Below, one piece after another: positions 20,090-30,174 of a stretch of DNA of 64,000 nucleotides. The number at the start of each line of letters is the position of its first letter. The first letter of the stretch is position 1. The notes under the pieces were generated by a model. The model was not told the DNA's origin, did no database searches, and saw only the letters and a program-made list of their open reading frames with translations. Position numbers and translations under genes: made by a program. This stretch comes from Microbacterium sp. 8M. Its GTDB lineage: Bacteria; Actinomycetota; Actinomycetes; Actinomycetales; Microbacteriaceae. The stretch spans positions 1,205,147-1,269,146 of the forward strand of contig NZ_LR733284.1 of NCBI RefSeq assembly GCF_902506375.1, read 5' to 3'.

Positions 20090-20389
20090 TGTCTTCTCCT
20101 TCACCGGCAGGTACGTGCCGGACGATCCGTAGTGAAAAAGCGACGAGGGTGAACCCGCCGTGGCCCGCCGTCGGGCCGGGTTCAGTATGACATGAGCCTC
20201 CTGGCAGGTCCATCCCCGGTGTCGCGATGCGTCATCACCCCCCCCGACCCGCCGCCCGATCTCGCAGGGAGCGGCCAGTGCCCGTCTGGGCATTTCTCAG
20301 CCTGCCTGGCTAGCATCGGAGCCGTGCCGTGCCGCGCCCGTTGGCGGCCGGACGCCGGGATGCCCCATCCCCAGGAATCAAGAGGAACG
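20090..20389. other. 300-bp divergent intergenic region between ugpC and the thioredoxin-fold gene
   Basis: On the minus strand, CATACT (20184-20189) is a possible ugpC -10. A two-part inverted repeat follows at 20151-20183 (GAACCC/GGGTTC outside, GGCCCG/CGGGCC inside), close to the expected start of transcription, so it could be an operator or a leader hairpin. On the plus strand, TAGCAT at 20311-20316 is a possible -10 for the downstream gene. No small gene is convincing here. Confidence 0.4.
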
Positions 20390-21355
20390 ATGTCGAGCGA
20401 CGAAACGCCGAACGTCCCCACGACCTCGCACTCGCGTGCGGCCGTGCGGGAGAAGGCACAGCAGCTGAACGCCCAGCAGTCCCGCGCCCGGTTGATCCGG
20501 CGTGTGATCATCGCGGCCGTCGCGGTCGCCGTGGTCGTGGCTGCCGGCGGCGCCGTGGCGTGGGCGGTCGTGTCGGCCGCGTCGAAGCCGACGCTCAGCC
20601 CGTCGAATCTGAACGACGACGGCGTCGTGGTGACCAAGGAGGAGCTCGCGTCCGTGCGCGCCGCGTCGACGCCGACGCCGAGCCCGTCGGCCGGTGCCGC
20701 GACCGGGACGCCCACTCCCACACCCACCCCGACGCCGGATCCGACGTCCGCCTCGGGTCCCGTGGACATCCACGTCTACGTCGACTACCTGTCCCCGGGC
20801 GCCGGCGACTTCGAGCGCGCCAACGCCAAGCAGCTGGCCACGTGGGTCGATCAGGATGCCGCCACCGTCACGTACCACCCCGTCGCGCTGCTCACCGCCA
20901 ACTCGAACGGCACCAAGTACTCGCTGCGCGCGGCGTCCGCGGCCGCCTGCGTGGCCGCGCGGCAGCCCGCCGCCTTCTACGCGTTCAACCACGCCCTGTT
21001 GATCGATCAGCCCAAGCAGGACACCGACGGCAAGAGCGACAAGGACCTCATCCAGCTCGCCGTCGACAGCGGCGTCAAGGACGGCGACGGCATGCGCGGG
21101 TGCGTCGAGGACGGCACGTACGGCTCCTGGGTCAAGGACGCGACGCAGCGCGCCGTCGATGGTCCGCTGCCGGGGTCGAAGAAGAGCGCTCTGAGCGGCG
21201 CACCGACGATCGTCGTGAACGGGCAGGTGTACGCCGGATCCCTGACCGACGCGGCGGAGTTCAGCCAGTTCGTGCTGTCCGTGGCGAGTGACTCCTACTA
21301 CGGGACGCCGGGCCCGACCGTCACCCCGACGCCCAGCCCCACCGCCACGCCCTGA
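20390..21355 (+). CDS. Membrane-anchored DsbA-like thioredoxin-fold protein lacking CXXC
   Basis: This 321-residue protein has a cytoplasmic N-terminus, one membrane helix (about 38-60), a Pro/Thr linker (about 100-122), then an extracellular thioredoxin_4/DsbA-like domain. Family members carry a redox CXXC right after the first strand (DYxCPxC). Here that place reads VDYLSPGAGDFE, so both cysteines are gone. The cis-proline loop GAPTIVVNG is kept. It is therefore unlikely to be a disulfide oxidase and may bind or scaffold envelope proteins. The start is ATG at 20390 after AGGAACG. Confidence 0.78.
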   Translation: MSSDETPNVPTTSHSRAAVREKAQQLNAQQSRARLIRRVIIAAVAVAVVVAAGGAVAWAVVSAASKPTLSPSNLNDDGVVVTKEELASVRAASTPTPSPSAGAATGTPTPTPTPTPDPTSASGPVDIHVYVDYLSPGAGDFERANAKQLATWVDQDAATVTYHPVALLTANSNGTKYSLRAASAAACVAARQPAAFYAFNHALLIDQPKQDTDGKSDKDLIQLAVDSGVKDGDGMRGCVEDGTYGSWVKDATQRAVDGPLPGSKKSALSGAPTIVVNGQVYAGSLTDAAEFSQFVLSVASDSYYGTPGPTVTPTPSPTATP

Positions 21356-21439
21356 GAGCGCTGACCGACGGCGGCGCCCCCGCCACGTCGGGCTTGCTAC
21401 GCTGTGGTGCGGTCGGCCGTGCAACGACGGCCGCAGCAC

Positions 21440-21512
21440 GCCTCCTTAGCTCATCTGGTAGAGCAGCGGCCTTGTAAACCGCAGGTGGCCGGTTCGAGTC
21501 CGGCAGGAGGCT
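21440..21512 (+). tRNA. tRNA-Thr (anticodon TGT)
   Basis: The 73-base cloverleaf has acceptor GCCTCCT pairing with AGGAGGC, D-arm AGCTCATCTGGTAGAGCA, anticodon loop CTTGTAA (anticodon TGT, reads ACA), and T-arm GCCGGTTCGAGTCCGGC. The discriminator is T and CCA is not encoded. Confidence 0.95.
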
Positions 21513-21542
21513 CCGATATCGCCTATCGCCTCGACGACCCGC

Positions 21543-22175
21543 TCAGGGTGCGGCCGTCAACGTCGCGGACTGCACGCGCTCCGTCGCATCCGCCGAGGCG
21601 AGCAGCGCATCGTCCATGAGCTGGCGGCTGGGCTCGCCCTCCAGCCAGTCGTTCGCGAACGAGGCGGGGATCAGCACCGGCATCCGGTCGTGGATCCCGG
21701 CCAGCCGCTCCGGCGCAGGCTGCATCACGATCGAGTAGCAGGTGAACCAGGATCCGTCCTCGGCGCGGCCTCGCTGCGTCACGGCGGCCATGCCGAACAG
21801 GGCGCCGTCGAGGCCGAACTCATGCCAGACCCTCGAGGGCTTCTGCATCTCGAACCACCGCGTGGCCGGCACGATCGCCCGGCCGCGCAGGCTCCCCGGG
21901 CGCTCCTGCAGACGCTCGGACCGGGTGTTGATCGACGGGAACCGGGAAGGCCTGCCATCGACGAGGAAGCCCCACCACGCCTCCTCGAGCGCGGGCCCGG
22001 AGGCTGCAGGCATGAGGATCGGATTGAGGTTGCGCAGCAGCCGGCCGGTCGGGCGCACGGTCTCGTCGGCGTTGCGCCGGGCCCAGGCGCGGATGCCCTC
22101 CAGGAGTTCGTCGTCGGCCTCCTCGATCAGCTGCTGATCGCTGAAACGGGGATCCAGGCCATAGCTCGCGCACAT
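21543..22175 (-). CDS. SOS response-associated peptidase, HMCES/YedK family
   Basis: This 210-residue SRAP protein protects abasic sites in single-stranded DNA by forming a covalent link through Cys2. The start MCASYG places that cysteine directly after the initiator Met. Other family residues are the Asn/Arg pair in PSINTRSERL, Glu in IVPATRWFEMQ, and His in GIHDRMPVLI. AGCGTA at 22182-22187 (TACGCT on the minus strand) is 6 bases from the ATG, indicating a leaderless message. I see no LexA box nearby. Confidence 0.9.
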   Translation of the reverse strand: MCASYGLDPRFSDQQLIEEADDELLEGIRAWARRNADETVRPTGRLLRNLNPILMPAASGPALEEAWWGFLVDGRPSRFPSINTRSERLQERPGSLRGRAIVPATRWFEMQKPSRVWHEFGLDGALFGMAAVTQRGRAEDGSWFTCYSIVMQPAPERLAGIHDRMPVLIPASFANDWLEGEPSRQLMDDALLASADATERVQSATLTAAP

Positions 22176-22259
22176 GAGGGGAGCGTACCTCCGGCGTCGG
22201 ACATCGGCGCCGCCGGGGAGCGGATCCGCCGCTGCGATCGCCGCGGGTAGGCTCGGACG

Positions 22260-23234
22260 GTGACCGCGCATCCTCCGAGACCTGCTCGCGGGCGCACCGT
22301 GCTGGCGCTCGGCGGAGCGATCGCGATCGGCGCGATGACCGCGATGCAGGCGCGCGTGAACGGTCAGCTCGGGGTGCGGCTCGACAACGGCGTCCTCGCC
22401 GGCTGGGTGTCCTTCGCGGTCGGGCTGGCGCTGCTGAGCGTGCCCGTGCTGCTCCGCCGGACCGGCCGTGCCGCGCTCGGTCGCGTGTGGCATGGGGTGC
22501 GCACCGGGCGGGTGCCATGGTGGATGCTGCTCGGCGGGGCGTGCGGCGCGCTGACGGTGTCGACGCAGGGGCTGGTCGCGGGCATCCTCGGCGTGGCGCT
22601 GTTCACGGTCGGCGTCGTGGCGGGCCAGACGCTGCACGGCCTGCTGCTGGACCGGGTCGGCTTCGGCCCGGCCGGCGTCGTCGCCATCACCCCGGGGCGC
22701 CTGGTCGGCGGGCTGTGCGCACTCGTCGCGGTCGGGTTCTCGCTGGGCGGCGATGTGCTCTCCCGCGCCCCGCTGTGGATGCTCGTGCTGCCGTTCCTGA
22801 CCGGGGCGGGCATCGCCTTCCAGTCCGCGGTGAACGGGCGGCTCGGCCAGCGCATCGCGTCGCCGCTCGGCGCCACGTACATCAGCTTCCTCGGCGGGGT
22901 CCTCGTGCTGTCGGCGTCGGTGGCGGTGAGCCTGCTGGTCAAGGGGGCGCCCGCGCCGCTGCCCACGGCGTTCCCCGGCGACCTGTGGCTGTATCTGGGC
23001 GGCCTGCTCGGCGCCGCGTACATCCTGCTCGGCGTCGTGATCGTAGCGCGCACCGGCGTGCTGCTGATGGGCCTCGGAGCGGTGCTCGGGCAGCTCGTCG
23101 TGTCCGTGCTGATCGACGTGGTCTGGCCGCCCGCGGCAGGGCCCGCGCTCTGGCAGGTCGTGGGGATGGTGCTCGCCGCGGGGCTGTCGGTGCTCGTGGC
23201 GCTGCCCTGGCGGATCCGCGGCAGGGCCCGATAG
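22260..23234 (+). CDS. DMT-superfamily transporter (DUF606/YdcZ type)
   Basis: This 324-residue membrane protein has ten predicted helices in two similar five-helix halves. The repeat is visible as AMTAMQARVNGQLGVRL and AGIAFQSAVNGRLGQRI, both with the Q-x-x-VNG-x-LG pattern of this family. The substrate is unknown. The GTG start has TAGGCT (22248-22253) 6 bases upstream, so it is probably leaderless. It is convergent with the nitroreductase gene across a long inverted repeat. Confidence 0.85.
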   Translation: MTAHPPRPARGRTVLALGGAIAIGAMTAMQARVNGQLGVRLDNGVLAGWVSFAVGLALLSVPVLLRRTGRAALGRVWHGVRTGRVPWWMLLGGACGALTVSTQGLVAGILGVALFTVGVVAGQTLHGLLLDRVGFGPAGVVAITPGRLVGGLCALVAVGFSLGGDVLSRAPLWMLVLPFLTGAGIAFQSAVNGRLGQRIASPLGATYISFLGGVLVLSASVAVSLLVKGAPAPLPTAFPGDLWLYLGGLLGAAYILLGVVIVARTGVLLMGLGAVLGQLVVSVLIDVVWPPAAGPALWQVVGMVLAAGLSVLVALPWRIRGRAR

Positions 23235-23257
23235 CCGCACTCGTCGTGCGCGAGCGC

Positions 23258-23335
23258 GAGAGAGCAGGCGAACACGCGGAATCAGGCGTCAGGGCGCCGG
23301 ATCCGCCTGTTCCGGCGCGTTCGCCTGTTCTCGCG
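23258..23335. terminator. Long imperfect inverted repeat between convergent genes
   Basis: The left arm GAG-AGCAGGCGAACACGC-GGAA (about 23259-23281) matches the right arm TTCC-GGCGCGTTCGCCTG-TTCTC (23310-23332) with small gaps. CAGGCG/CGCCTG continues the stem inward. Its position between two converging stop codons suggests a bidirectional terminator. Confidence 0.5.
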
Positions 23336-23380
23336 GCGCGGATCCGAAGCGCGCGGATCGGGCCGGCGAGAGGCGTGGCG

Positions 23381-23914
23381 TCACCGCGGCAAGCGGGTCA
23401 GCAGCGGCTCCGGATCCACCGTGCGGCGGGAGCCGGGGGAGCGGTCGGGCTTGCCGCCGACGTACAGCCAGCCCAGCAGCGCCTCGTCCTCGCCGAGGCC
23501 GTGCAGCGCGGCGACCTCGGGACTTCGCGTGTAGTCGCCGGTGCGCCAGATGACGCCCCACCCGGCTTCGTCGAGCAGCAGGCTGAGCATGTGGGCGACG
23601 CCCGAGGCGACCGCTTCCTGCTCCCACCGCGGCACCTTGTGGCTCGGCTTGAAGCTCGCGACGACGGCGATCAGCAGCGAGGCGCGCAGCGGCTTGGTCG
23701 ACGGCTCCCGATCCCCGCGCACGGCCGAGATCGCCTCGCCGAGGCGGATCCGGTCGTCGCCGCGCAGTTCGATCAGCCGCCACGGCTGCAGCGACGAGTG
23801 GTCCGCCACCCGACCCGCGGCGGCGACGAGGGGCAGCAGCTCCTCGCGCGTCGGAGCATCCGGGGTGACCTTGGACCAGGACTGTCGGCGTCGGACGGCG
23901 TCGAGGGCGCTCAT
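23381..23914 (-). CDS. Nitroreductase-family flavoprotein
   Basis: This 177-residue FMN-dependent oxidoreductase is at the short end of the family. It has an N-terminal RRRQSWSKVTPDAP segment, DHSSLQPWRLIELRG (flavin-binding loop), and a C-terminal LGWLYVGGKPDR typical of nitroreductases. The substrate is unknown. Its ATG overlaps the msrB stop (ATGA, 23911-23914), so the two are co-translated, which suggests a shared role in redox stress. Confidence 0.85.
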   Translation of the reverse strand: MSALDAVRRRQSWSKVTPDAPTREELLPLVAAAGRVADHSSLQPWRLIELRGDDRIRLGEAISAVRGDREPSTKPLRASLLIAVVASFKPSHKVPRWEQEAVASGVAHMLSLLLDEAGWGVIWRTGDYTRSPEVAALHGLGEDEALLGWLYVGGKPDRSPGSRRTVDPEPLLTRLPR

Positions 23915-24327
23915 GCCTCGGCGGCGCCCTCGTCGGGCTGGAAGGACAGCGCGATCGAGTTCATGCAGTAGCGGTCGCCGGTGGGGGTGCCGAAGCCGTC
24001 GGGGAACACGTGGCCCAGGTGCGAGCCGCAGGTGGCGCAGCGGACCTCGGTGCGCACCATGCCCAGGCTGGTGTCCTCGATGAGCTCCACGGCCTCGGGG
24101 CGCACCGACTCGTAGAAGCTCGGCCAGCCGCAGCCGGAGTCGAACTTGGTGCCGCTGCGGAACAGCTCCGCGCCGCAGGCGCCGCAGGTGTAGAGCCCGG
24201 CGCGGTGCTCGTCGAGCAGCTCACCCGTCCACGGCCGCTCGGTCGCGGCCTCGCGCAGCACGGCGTACTGCTGCGGGTCGAGCTCGGCGCGCCATTCGGC
24301 GTCGGTCTTGGTCACGCGGTGCGACAT
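23911..24327 (-). CDS. msrB: Peptide-methionine (R)-S-oxide reductase
   Basis: This 138-residue enzyme repairs oxidised methionine R-sulfoxide. The zinc cysteines sit in CGACG and CATCG. GCGWPSFYE is the substrate loop, and the catalytic Cys is in GDRYCMNSIALSF. The ATG at 24327 was chosen over one 24 bases upstream because GGGAGGA precedes it. It forms a two-gene unit with the nitroreductase gene. Confidence 0.94.
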   Translation of the reverse strand: MSHRVTKTDAEWRAELDPQQYAVLREAATERPWTGELLDEHRAGLYTCGACGAELFRSGTKFDSGCGWPSFYESVRPEAVELIEDTSLGMVRTEVRCATCGSHLGHVFPDGFGTPTGDRYCMNSIALSFQPDEGAAEA

Positions 24328-24434
24328 GGATCCTCCCGGGGTCGGATCCATTCTCCCGCTTCCGGCGGCGGCGAGGGTCGTGGACCGGGGCGTGGCTGCC
24401 TCGTCTCAGCCTCTGCCGGACGTAGCCTGAACGG

Positions 24435-24692
24435 GTGACCGACCTCCTCAGCGACCGTGAGCGCGTGATCCTGGAGTTCGAGGCGCGCCGTCCCGGGCAC
24501 TCGAGCGCCAAGGAGGAGGCGATCCGCGGTGAGCTGCAGCTGACGCCCGCGCGGTACTACCAGCTGCTCGACCGGGTCATCGACTCGGAGCAGGCGCTCG
24601 CGGCGGATCCGATGCTGGTGCGCCGTCTGCGCCGCATACGCGACGGCGCCGCCGCCCGCCGGGCGGACCGCACCGCCCTCTCCGCCGGCTGA
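24435..24692 (+). CDS. DUF3263 protein
   Basis: This 85-residue protein starts TDLLSDRERVILEFEARRP and contains LQLTPARYYQLLDRVIDS, a helix-turn-helix-like stretch that defines DUF3263. It may bind DNA, but its function is unknown. The GTG start has TAGCCT (24423-24428) 6 bases upstream, indicating a leaderless message. The next gene (LytR_C protein) is a usual neighbour in actinobacteria. Confidence 0.85.
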   Translation: MTDLLSDRERVILEFEARRPGHSSAKEEAIRGELQLTPARYYQLLDRVIDSEQALAADPMLVRRLRRIRDGAAARRADRTALSAG

Positions 24693-24761
24693 GACGCCAC
24701 CGGCGGCGAGTCGGTCGGCCGTTCAGGAAATCCGACGGAGCGCGCCGGATAACATCATGGG

Positions 24762-25367
24762 ATGCCAGAACCCGCCCGCGACCGTTTCGACGTGATCCCT
24801 CACGCGCAGGGGCGCGTCGGCGCCCATCGTGCCGAGAACCCCGGGATGCGCGGCTGGTTCGTGGTGCTGTGGGCGGCCGTCGCGACCGCCGTTCTGATCG
24901 CGGGGGGCATCTTCGCCGCCATGCTGGCCATGGGCAAGATCGGCTTCGATCAGGGCGCGCCCGTCCCGGTGCCGACGCACACCGCGACCTCCGCGCCGCC
25001 CGCGCTGGACACCGCCTATGCGGTGTTCGTGCTCAACGCGACAGGTGTGGACGGCCTGGCCGCGGTCACGCGCGACACCATCGTCAACGCAGGCTTCCCG
25101 GGCGGCGCCGTGGCGACGGGCGATGCCGCGGCGGAGGACTTCCCGACCAGCACCGTCTACTACCAGACCGAGGCGGACAAGTCCGCGGCCCAGGCTCTGG
25201 CCAACCTCATCGGTGCGACGAAGATCGCGCTGAGCGACCGGTATGGGGACGACGTCGTGGCGGGCCAGAAGCAGCTCACCGTGGTGCTCGGCATGGATCT
25301 CGCGAAGAACGCCCCGTCCACCGAACCGACCCCGGCCGACACCTCCGGGGACGGCGCGACGGGCTGA
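24762..25367 (+). CDS. LytR C-terminal-domain protein
   Basis: This 201-residue protein has a cytoplasmic N-terminus, one membrane helix (about 28-52), and an extracellular LytR_C domain (about 85-180: VFVLNATGVDGLAAV, TVYYQTEADKSAAQAL and TVVLGMDLAKN). LytR_C domains accompany cell-wall ligases of the LCP family, but no LCP catalytic domain is present. TAACAT at 24750-24755 lies 6 bases before the ATG, so it has its own leaderless promoter. Confidence 0.82.
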   Translation: MPEPARDRFDVIPHAQGRVGAHRAENPGMRGWFVVLWAAVATAVLIAGGIFAAMLAMGKIGFDQGAPVPVPTHTATSAPPALDTAYAVFVLNATGVDGLAAVTRDTIVNAGFPGGAVATGDAAAEDFPTSTVYYQTEADKSAAQALANLIGATKIALSDRYGDDVVAGQKQLTVVLGMDLAKNAPSTEPTPADTSGDGATG

Positions 25368-25388
25368 TGACGGCCGCGCCGTCGCGGC

Positions 25389-25448
25389 TTGCACTCTCCC
25401 GGGTCGAGTGCCAGACTGGGTTTAGCACTCGACTGATCTGAGTGCTAA
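25389..25448 (+). promoter_or_regulatory. groL promoter with two CIRCE (HrcA) operators
   Basis: A perfect CIRCE, TTAGCACTC-N9-GAGTGCTAA, spans 25422-25448. A second one with the same core, GCACTC-N9-GAGTGC, spans 25391-25411. The likely promoter is TTGCAC (25389-25394), 17 bases, CAGACT (25412-25417). The upstream CIRCE thus fills the -35/-10 spacer and the downstream one covers the start of transcription. HrcA bound to either would block RNA polymerase until heat shock. Confidence 0.9.
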
Positions 25449-27104
<1,656 letters not shown>

Positions 27105-27120
27105 GTCCAGAACCCCCTTC

Positions 27121-27156
27121 GAGAAGACCCCCGGGATCCGTCCCGGGGGTCTTCTC
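27121..27156 (+). terminator. groL terminator
   Basis: A 16-base perfect stem (GAGAAGACCCCCGGGA with its complement) closed by a TCCG tetraloop starts 17 bases after the groL stop. Confidence 0.88.
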
Positions 27157-27247
27157 CGTCTCTGCCGGAGCCGGGGCGGGAGCGCTGGGCGGGAGCGCTC
27201 GGCGGAGGCCGCGCGGCTCAGCGGACTCGGCCTCAGCGGACTCGGGC

Positions 27248-27535
27248 TCAGTGGAAGAGCGCCGTGGAGTCGCTCTCGGCCTGGGCGTAGAACCGCTCCG
27301 CGGAGCCGAGTGCCTGGCCGATCGCCGCGAGGGCCTGCTCGACGTGCGCTTGCGCGCCGCGCCACTGCTCCGCGGCGTCCTGGCAGGCGGCCGAGGCGAT
27401 GCCGGTCCAGGACGACTGCAGCTGGGTGAGCTGCGCCATCATCGCGGCGGTGTCGCTCTGCAGCCGTTCAGCGGTGGCGCTCACGGAGAGCCTCGTGGTG
27501 GCGACGGCATCGGTGTCGACGGTGAAGACGGACAT
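27248..27535 (-). CDS. WXG100-like type VII secretion protein
   Basis: This 95-residue helical-hairpin protein has a WTG turn (LQSSWTGIASAACQDAA) near the middle and a C-terminal helix ending ERFYAQAESDSTALFH. Size and turn match WXG100/ESAT-6-like proteins exported by type VII systems. No EccC or other ESX gene is nearby, so it would be a lone substrate. The ATG at 27535 has GAAAGGG before it. The longer in-frame form (to 27607) lacks support. Confidence 0.72.
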   Translation of the reverse strand: MSVFTVDTDAVATTRLSVSATAERLQSDTAAMMAQLTQLQSSWTGIASAACQDAAEQWRGAQAHVEQALAAIGQALGSAERFYAQAESDSTALFH

Positions 27536-27681
27536 GGGGACCCTTTCGTCGGTGGATGCGTCCGACGCTAGGCATCCGCGCCGGCCGGCGGCGGGCCTGT
27601 CGTGCATCCCGTGCGGAACCCGCGGTGTCCGTCAGCTGTGCGGAACGGTCCTCGAGGAACCCGCAGGCGGGGCCGCCGACG

Positions 27682-29391
27682 TCAGTGCGGCAGGTCGAGC
27701 GGCTCGATGGGCTGCGTGTCCTGCAGCAGGTGCTCGGGGGTCGCCCGCGACGGGGCGAGCGGCAGGGAGACGGTGAACGTCGCGCCGCCGCCCGGGGTCT
27801 CCGTGACCTGCACCGAGCCGTTCAGTGCCTGCACGATCGAGGCGACGATGGCGAGGCCCAGGCCCGCTCCGCCGGTGTCGCGCGTACGCGACGTGTCGGC
27901 GCGCCAGAAGCGCTGGAAGATCTGGTCGCGGATCTGCTCCGGCACGCCCTCTCCGTGGTCCACGATCGAGAACCAGCCCACGCCTCGCCGCCGGTCGGCC
28001 CCCACGACGACCTCGATGGGGGAGTCCCCCGGCGAGAAGCGTCGCGCGTTGCCGAGCAGGTTGGCGATGACCTGGCGCACCTTGTTCTCCTCCCCGAGCA
28101 CGATCGGCGGGGTGGATACGGGGGCGACGACGGCCTCGGAGAAGTCGATCTCCGGCACCGGGCTGCCCTCGCGCGGCCGGCGGCGCAGGATGGCCGGGAT
28201 GCGGCCGCGGGCGCTCCCGGCCCGGGCCGCCGGGGCGGGTCGTGTGACGGTGGCGACCGAGGTCTCGAGCTTCTCCGGAGCCGGCGCCTCGGCGGTCATG
28301 TCGACGACCGTGACGGTGCGCTCGGGGGCGGCGGCGCGCAGGTCGAGCGCGGCGTCCTGCGCGAGCGGACGCAGGTCGAGCGGCTCGATCGTGAGCGGGC
28401 GCTGCTCGTCGAGACGGGCGAGGGCGAGCAGATCCTCGACGAGCACGCCCATCCGCAGCGCCTCCTTCTCGATCCGGTCCATCGCCCGGGCGGTGTCCTC
28501 GTCGCCCTTGATCGCGCCCATCCGGTACAGCTCGGCGTAGCCGCGCACGCTGACGAGCGGGGTGCGCAGCTCGTGACTCGCATCACCGACGAAGCGGCGC
28601 ATCTGCTGGACCGAACGGTCCCGCTGGGCGATCGACGCGTCCAGACGGTCGAGCATGGTGTTGATCGCGCCGTTCAGTCGGCCGACCTCGGTGGTCGGCT
28701 CGAGGTCGGTGAGGCGCTGGCTGAAGTCGCCGGCGGCGATCGCCATCGCGGTGGACTCCACTCGTCCGAGCCGGCGGAAGGTGAGCGTGACCAGCCCGCG
28801 GGTCGCGAGCGCCGCGATGATGATCGTGACCAGCGCGACGGTCGTGAACACGCCGAAGAACGTGGCGATGATGCGGTCCGGTTCGTCCAGCGACAGGGCG
28901 ACGACCTGGATGAACGTGATGTTGGACTTCGGGTCCTCGCGGACGGCGACCGCGGCGCGGAACTCGGATCCGTCCGCCCCATGCAGCACGAGAGGGTCCG
29001 TGCGCTCCGCGTCGATGGTCGCGCTGGCCAGCGGATAGGACGTGGGGAAGACGGGCTTCGTGGCCTTGGGCGCGCCGCCGCCGGAGAGGATCAGCGCGCC
29101 CTGCGTGTCGTACACCGCGACGAAGTACTCGGACAGGCCGAGGCGCTCGTCCTTCAGCGCGGCACTGAATCCGCCGGTGTCCTTGTTCGGGGTGATCGTC
29201 GCGAGGTCGCTCGTGACCAGCGCGGGCAGCTGGGACTCGACGTTGTCGATGAGGAGGTTGCGCAGGATCGGCATCGTCCCGATGCCGGTGACCACCAGTC
29301 CCAGCGCGAGCACGCCGACGGTGACGCCGGTCACCTTCGCGCGAAGGCTGATCCGGCGCCACCACCGCGTGATCGCGTCGGGCTCACCCAT
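27682..29391 (-). CDS. HAMP-containing sensor histidine kinase
   Basis: This 569-residue membrane kinase has helices at about 20-42 and 175-198 flanking an extracellular sensor domain, and HAMP at about 200-252. HisKA carries His273 (FVGDASHELRTP). HATPase motifs are NLLGNARRFSPG, DHGEGVPE and GGAGLGLAIVASI. An unusual Pro/Ala/Arg-rich insert (about 366-428) interrupts the start of the ATPase domain. It belongs to the TcrY/TrcS/PrrB group of actinobacterial kinases. It starts three bases after the regulator gene stop, so both are in one operon. Confidence 0.9.
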   Translation of the reverse strand: MGEPDAITRWWRRISLRAKVTGVTVGVLALGLVVTGIGTMPILRNLLIDNVESQLPALVTSDLATITPNKDTGGFSAALKDERLGLSEYFVAVYDTQGALILSGGGAPKATKPVFPTSYPLASATIDAERTDPLVLHGADGSEFRAAVAVREDPKSNITFIQVVALSLDEPDRIIATFFGVFTTVALVTIIIAALATRGLVTLTFRRLGRVESTAMAIAAGDFSQRLTDLEPTTEVGRLNGAINTMLDRLDASIAQRDRSVQQMRRFVGDASHELRTPLVSVRGYAELYRMGAIKGDEDTARAMDRIEKEALRMGVLVEDLLALARLDEQRPLTIEPLDLRPLAQDAALDLRAAAPERTVTVVDMTAEAPAPEKLETSVATVTRPAPAARAGSARGRIPAILRRRPREGSPVPEIDFSEAVVAPVSTPPIVLGEENKVRQVIANLLGNARRFSPGDSPIEVVVGADRRRGVGWFSIVDHGEGVPEQIRDQIFQRFWRADTSRTRDTGGAGLGLAIVASIVQALNGSVQVTETPGGGATFTVSLPLAPSRATPEHLLQDTQPIEPLDLPH

Positions 29392-29394
29392 CCG

Positions 29395-30087
29395 CTACGC
29401 GGTCTTCCCCACCTTGAGCATGTAGCCGAAGCCGCGCTTGGTCTGGATGACGGGCTCCTCGGTGTGCGGGTCGATCTTGCGGCGCAGGTAGGAGATGTAG
29501 CTCTCCACGATGCCGGCGTCGCCGTTGAAGTCGTACTCCCACACGTGGTCGAGGATCTGGGCCTTCGACAGCACGCGATTGGGGTTGAGCATGAGGTAGC
29601 GCAGCAGCTTGAACTCGGTGGGGCTGAGCTCGATCGGGGTGGATCCGACGAACACGTCATGCGTGTCCTGATCCATCGACAGCTCGCCGGCGCGGATCAC
29701 CGACTCCTCGTCCGCCTGCATGGTGCGCCGCAGGATCGCCTGGGCGCGGGCGACGATCTCGTCCAGCGCGAACGGCTTGGTGACGTAGTCGTCGCCCCCG
29801 GCGTTGAGACCCTCGATCTTGTCCTCCGTGTCGTCCTTCGCGGTGAGGAACAGGATCGGCGCCGTGAAACCTGCCCCGCGCAGGCGCTTCGTCACGCTGA
29901 AGCCGTTCATGTCGGGCAGCATCACGTCGAGGATGATGAGGTCCGGCTCTTCCTCGAGGACGGCGGAGATGGTGGCCGCGCCGTTGGCCACGGTCTTCAC
30001 CGAGAAGCCGGCGAAGCTCAGGCCCGTGGAGAGGACATCGCGGATGTTGGGTTCGTCGTCGACGACCAGGATGCGCGCTTCAGTCAT
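29395..30087 (-). CDS. OmpR-family response regulator
   Basis: This 230-residue protein has a receiver domain with DDE (10-12), phospho-Asp54 (LIILDVMLPDMNG), TAKDD and TKPFA. The C-terminal winged helix has ELSPTEFKLLRYLMLNPNRV and RGFGYMLKVG. It pairs with the downstream HAMP kinase. The signal is unknown. On the minus strand CATAAT (30094-30099) lies 6 bases before the ATG, suggesting a leaderless message. It is divergent from the FMN reductase gene. Confidence 0.92.
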   Translation of the reverse strand: MTEARILVVDDEPNIRDVLSTGLSFAGFSVKTVANGAATISAVLEEEPDLIILDVMLPDMNGFSVTKRLRGAGFTAPILFLTAKDDTEDKIEGLNAGGDDYVTKPFALDEIVARAQAILRRTMQADEESVIRAGELSMDQDTHDVFVGSTPIELSPTEFKLLRYLMLNPNRVLSKAQILDHVWEYDFNGDAGIVESYISYLRRKIDPHTEEPVIQTKRGFGYMLKVGKTA

Positions 30088-30174
30088 GCCCCCATTATGG
30101 TGACCGGATCGGTGTTCGGGCTGATTGCGGGCTATTCCCTGGCGAAGCGGAGCCCCTGGGTGCAGAGTGAACGC

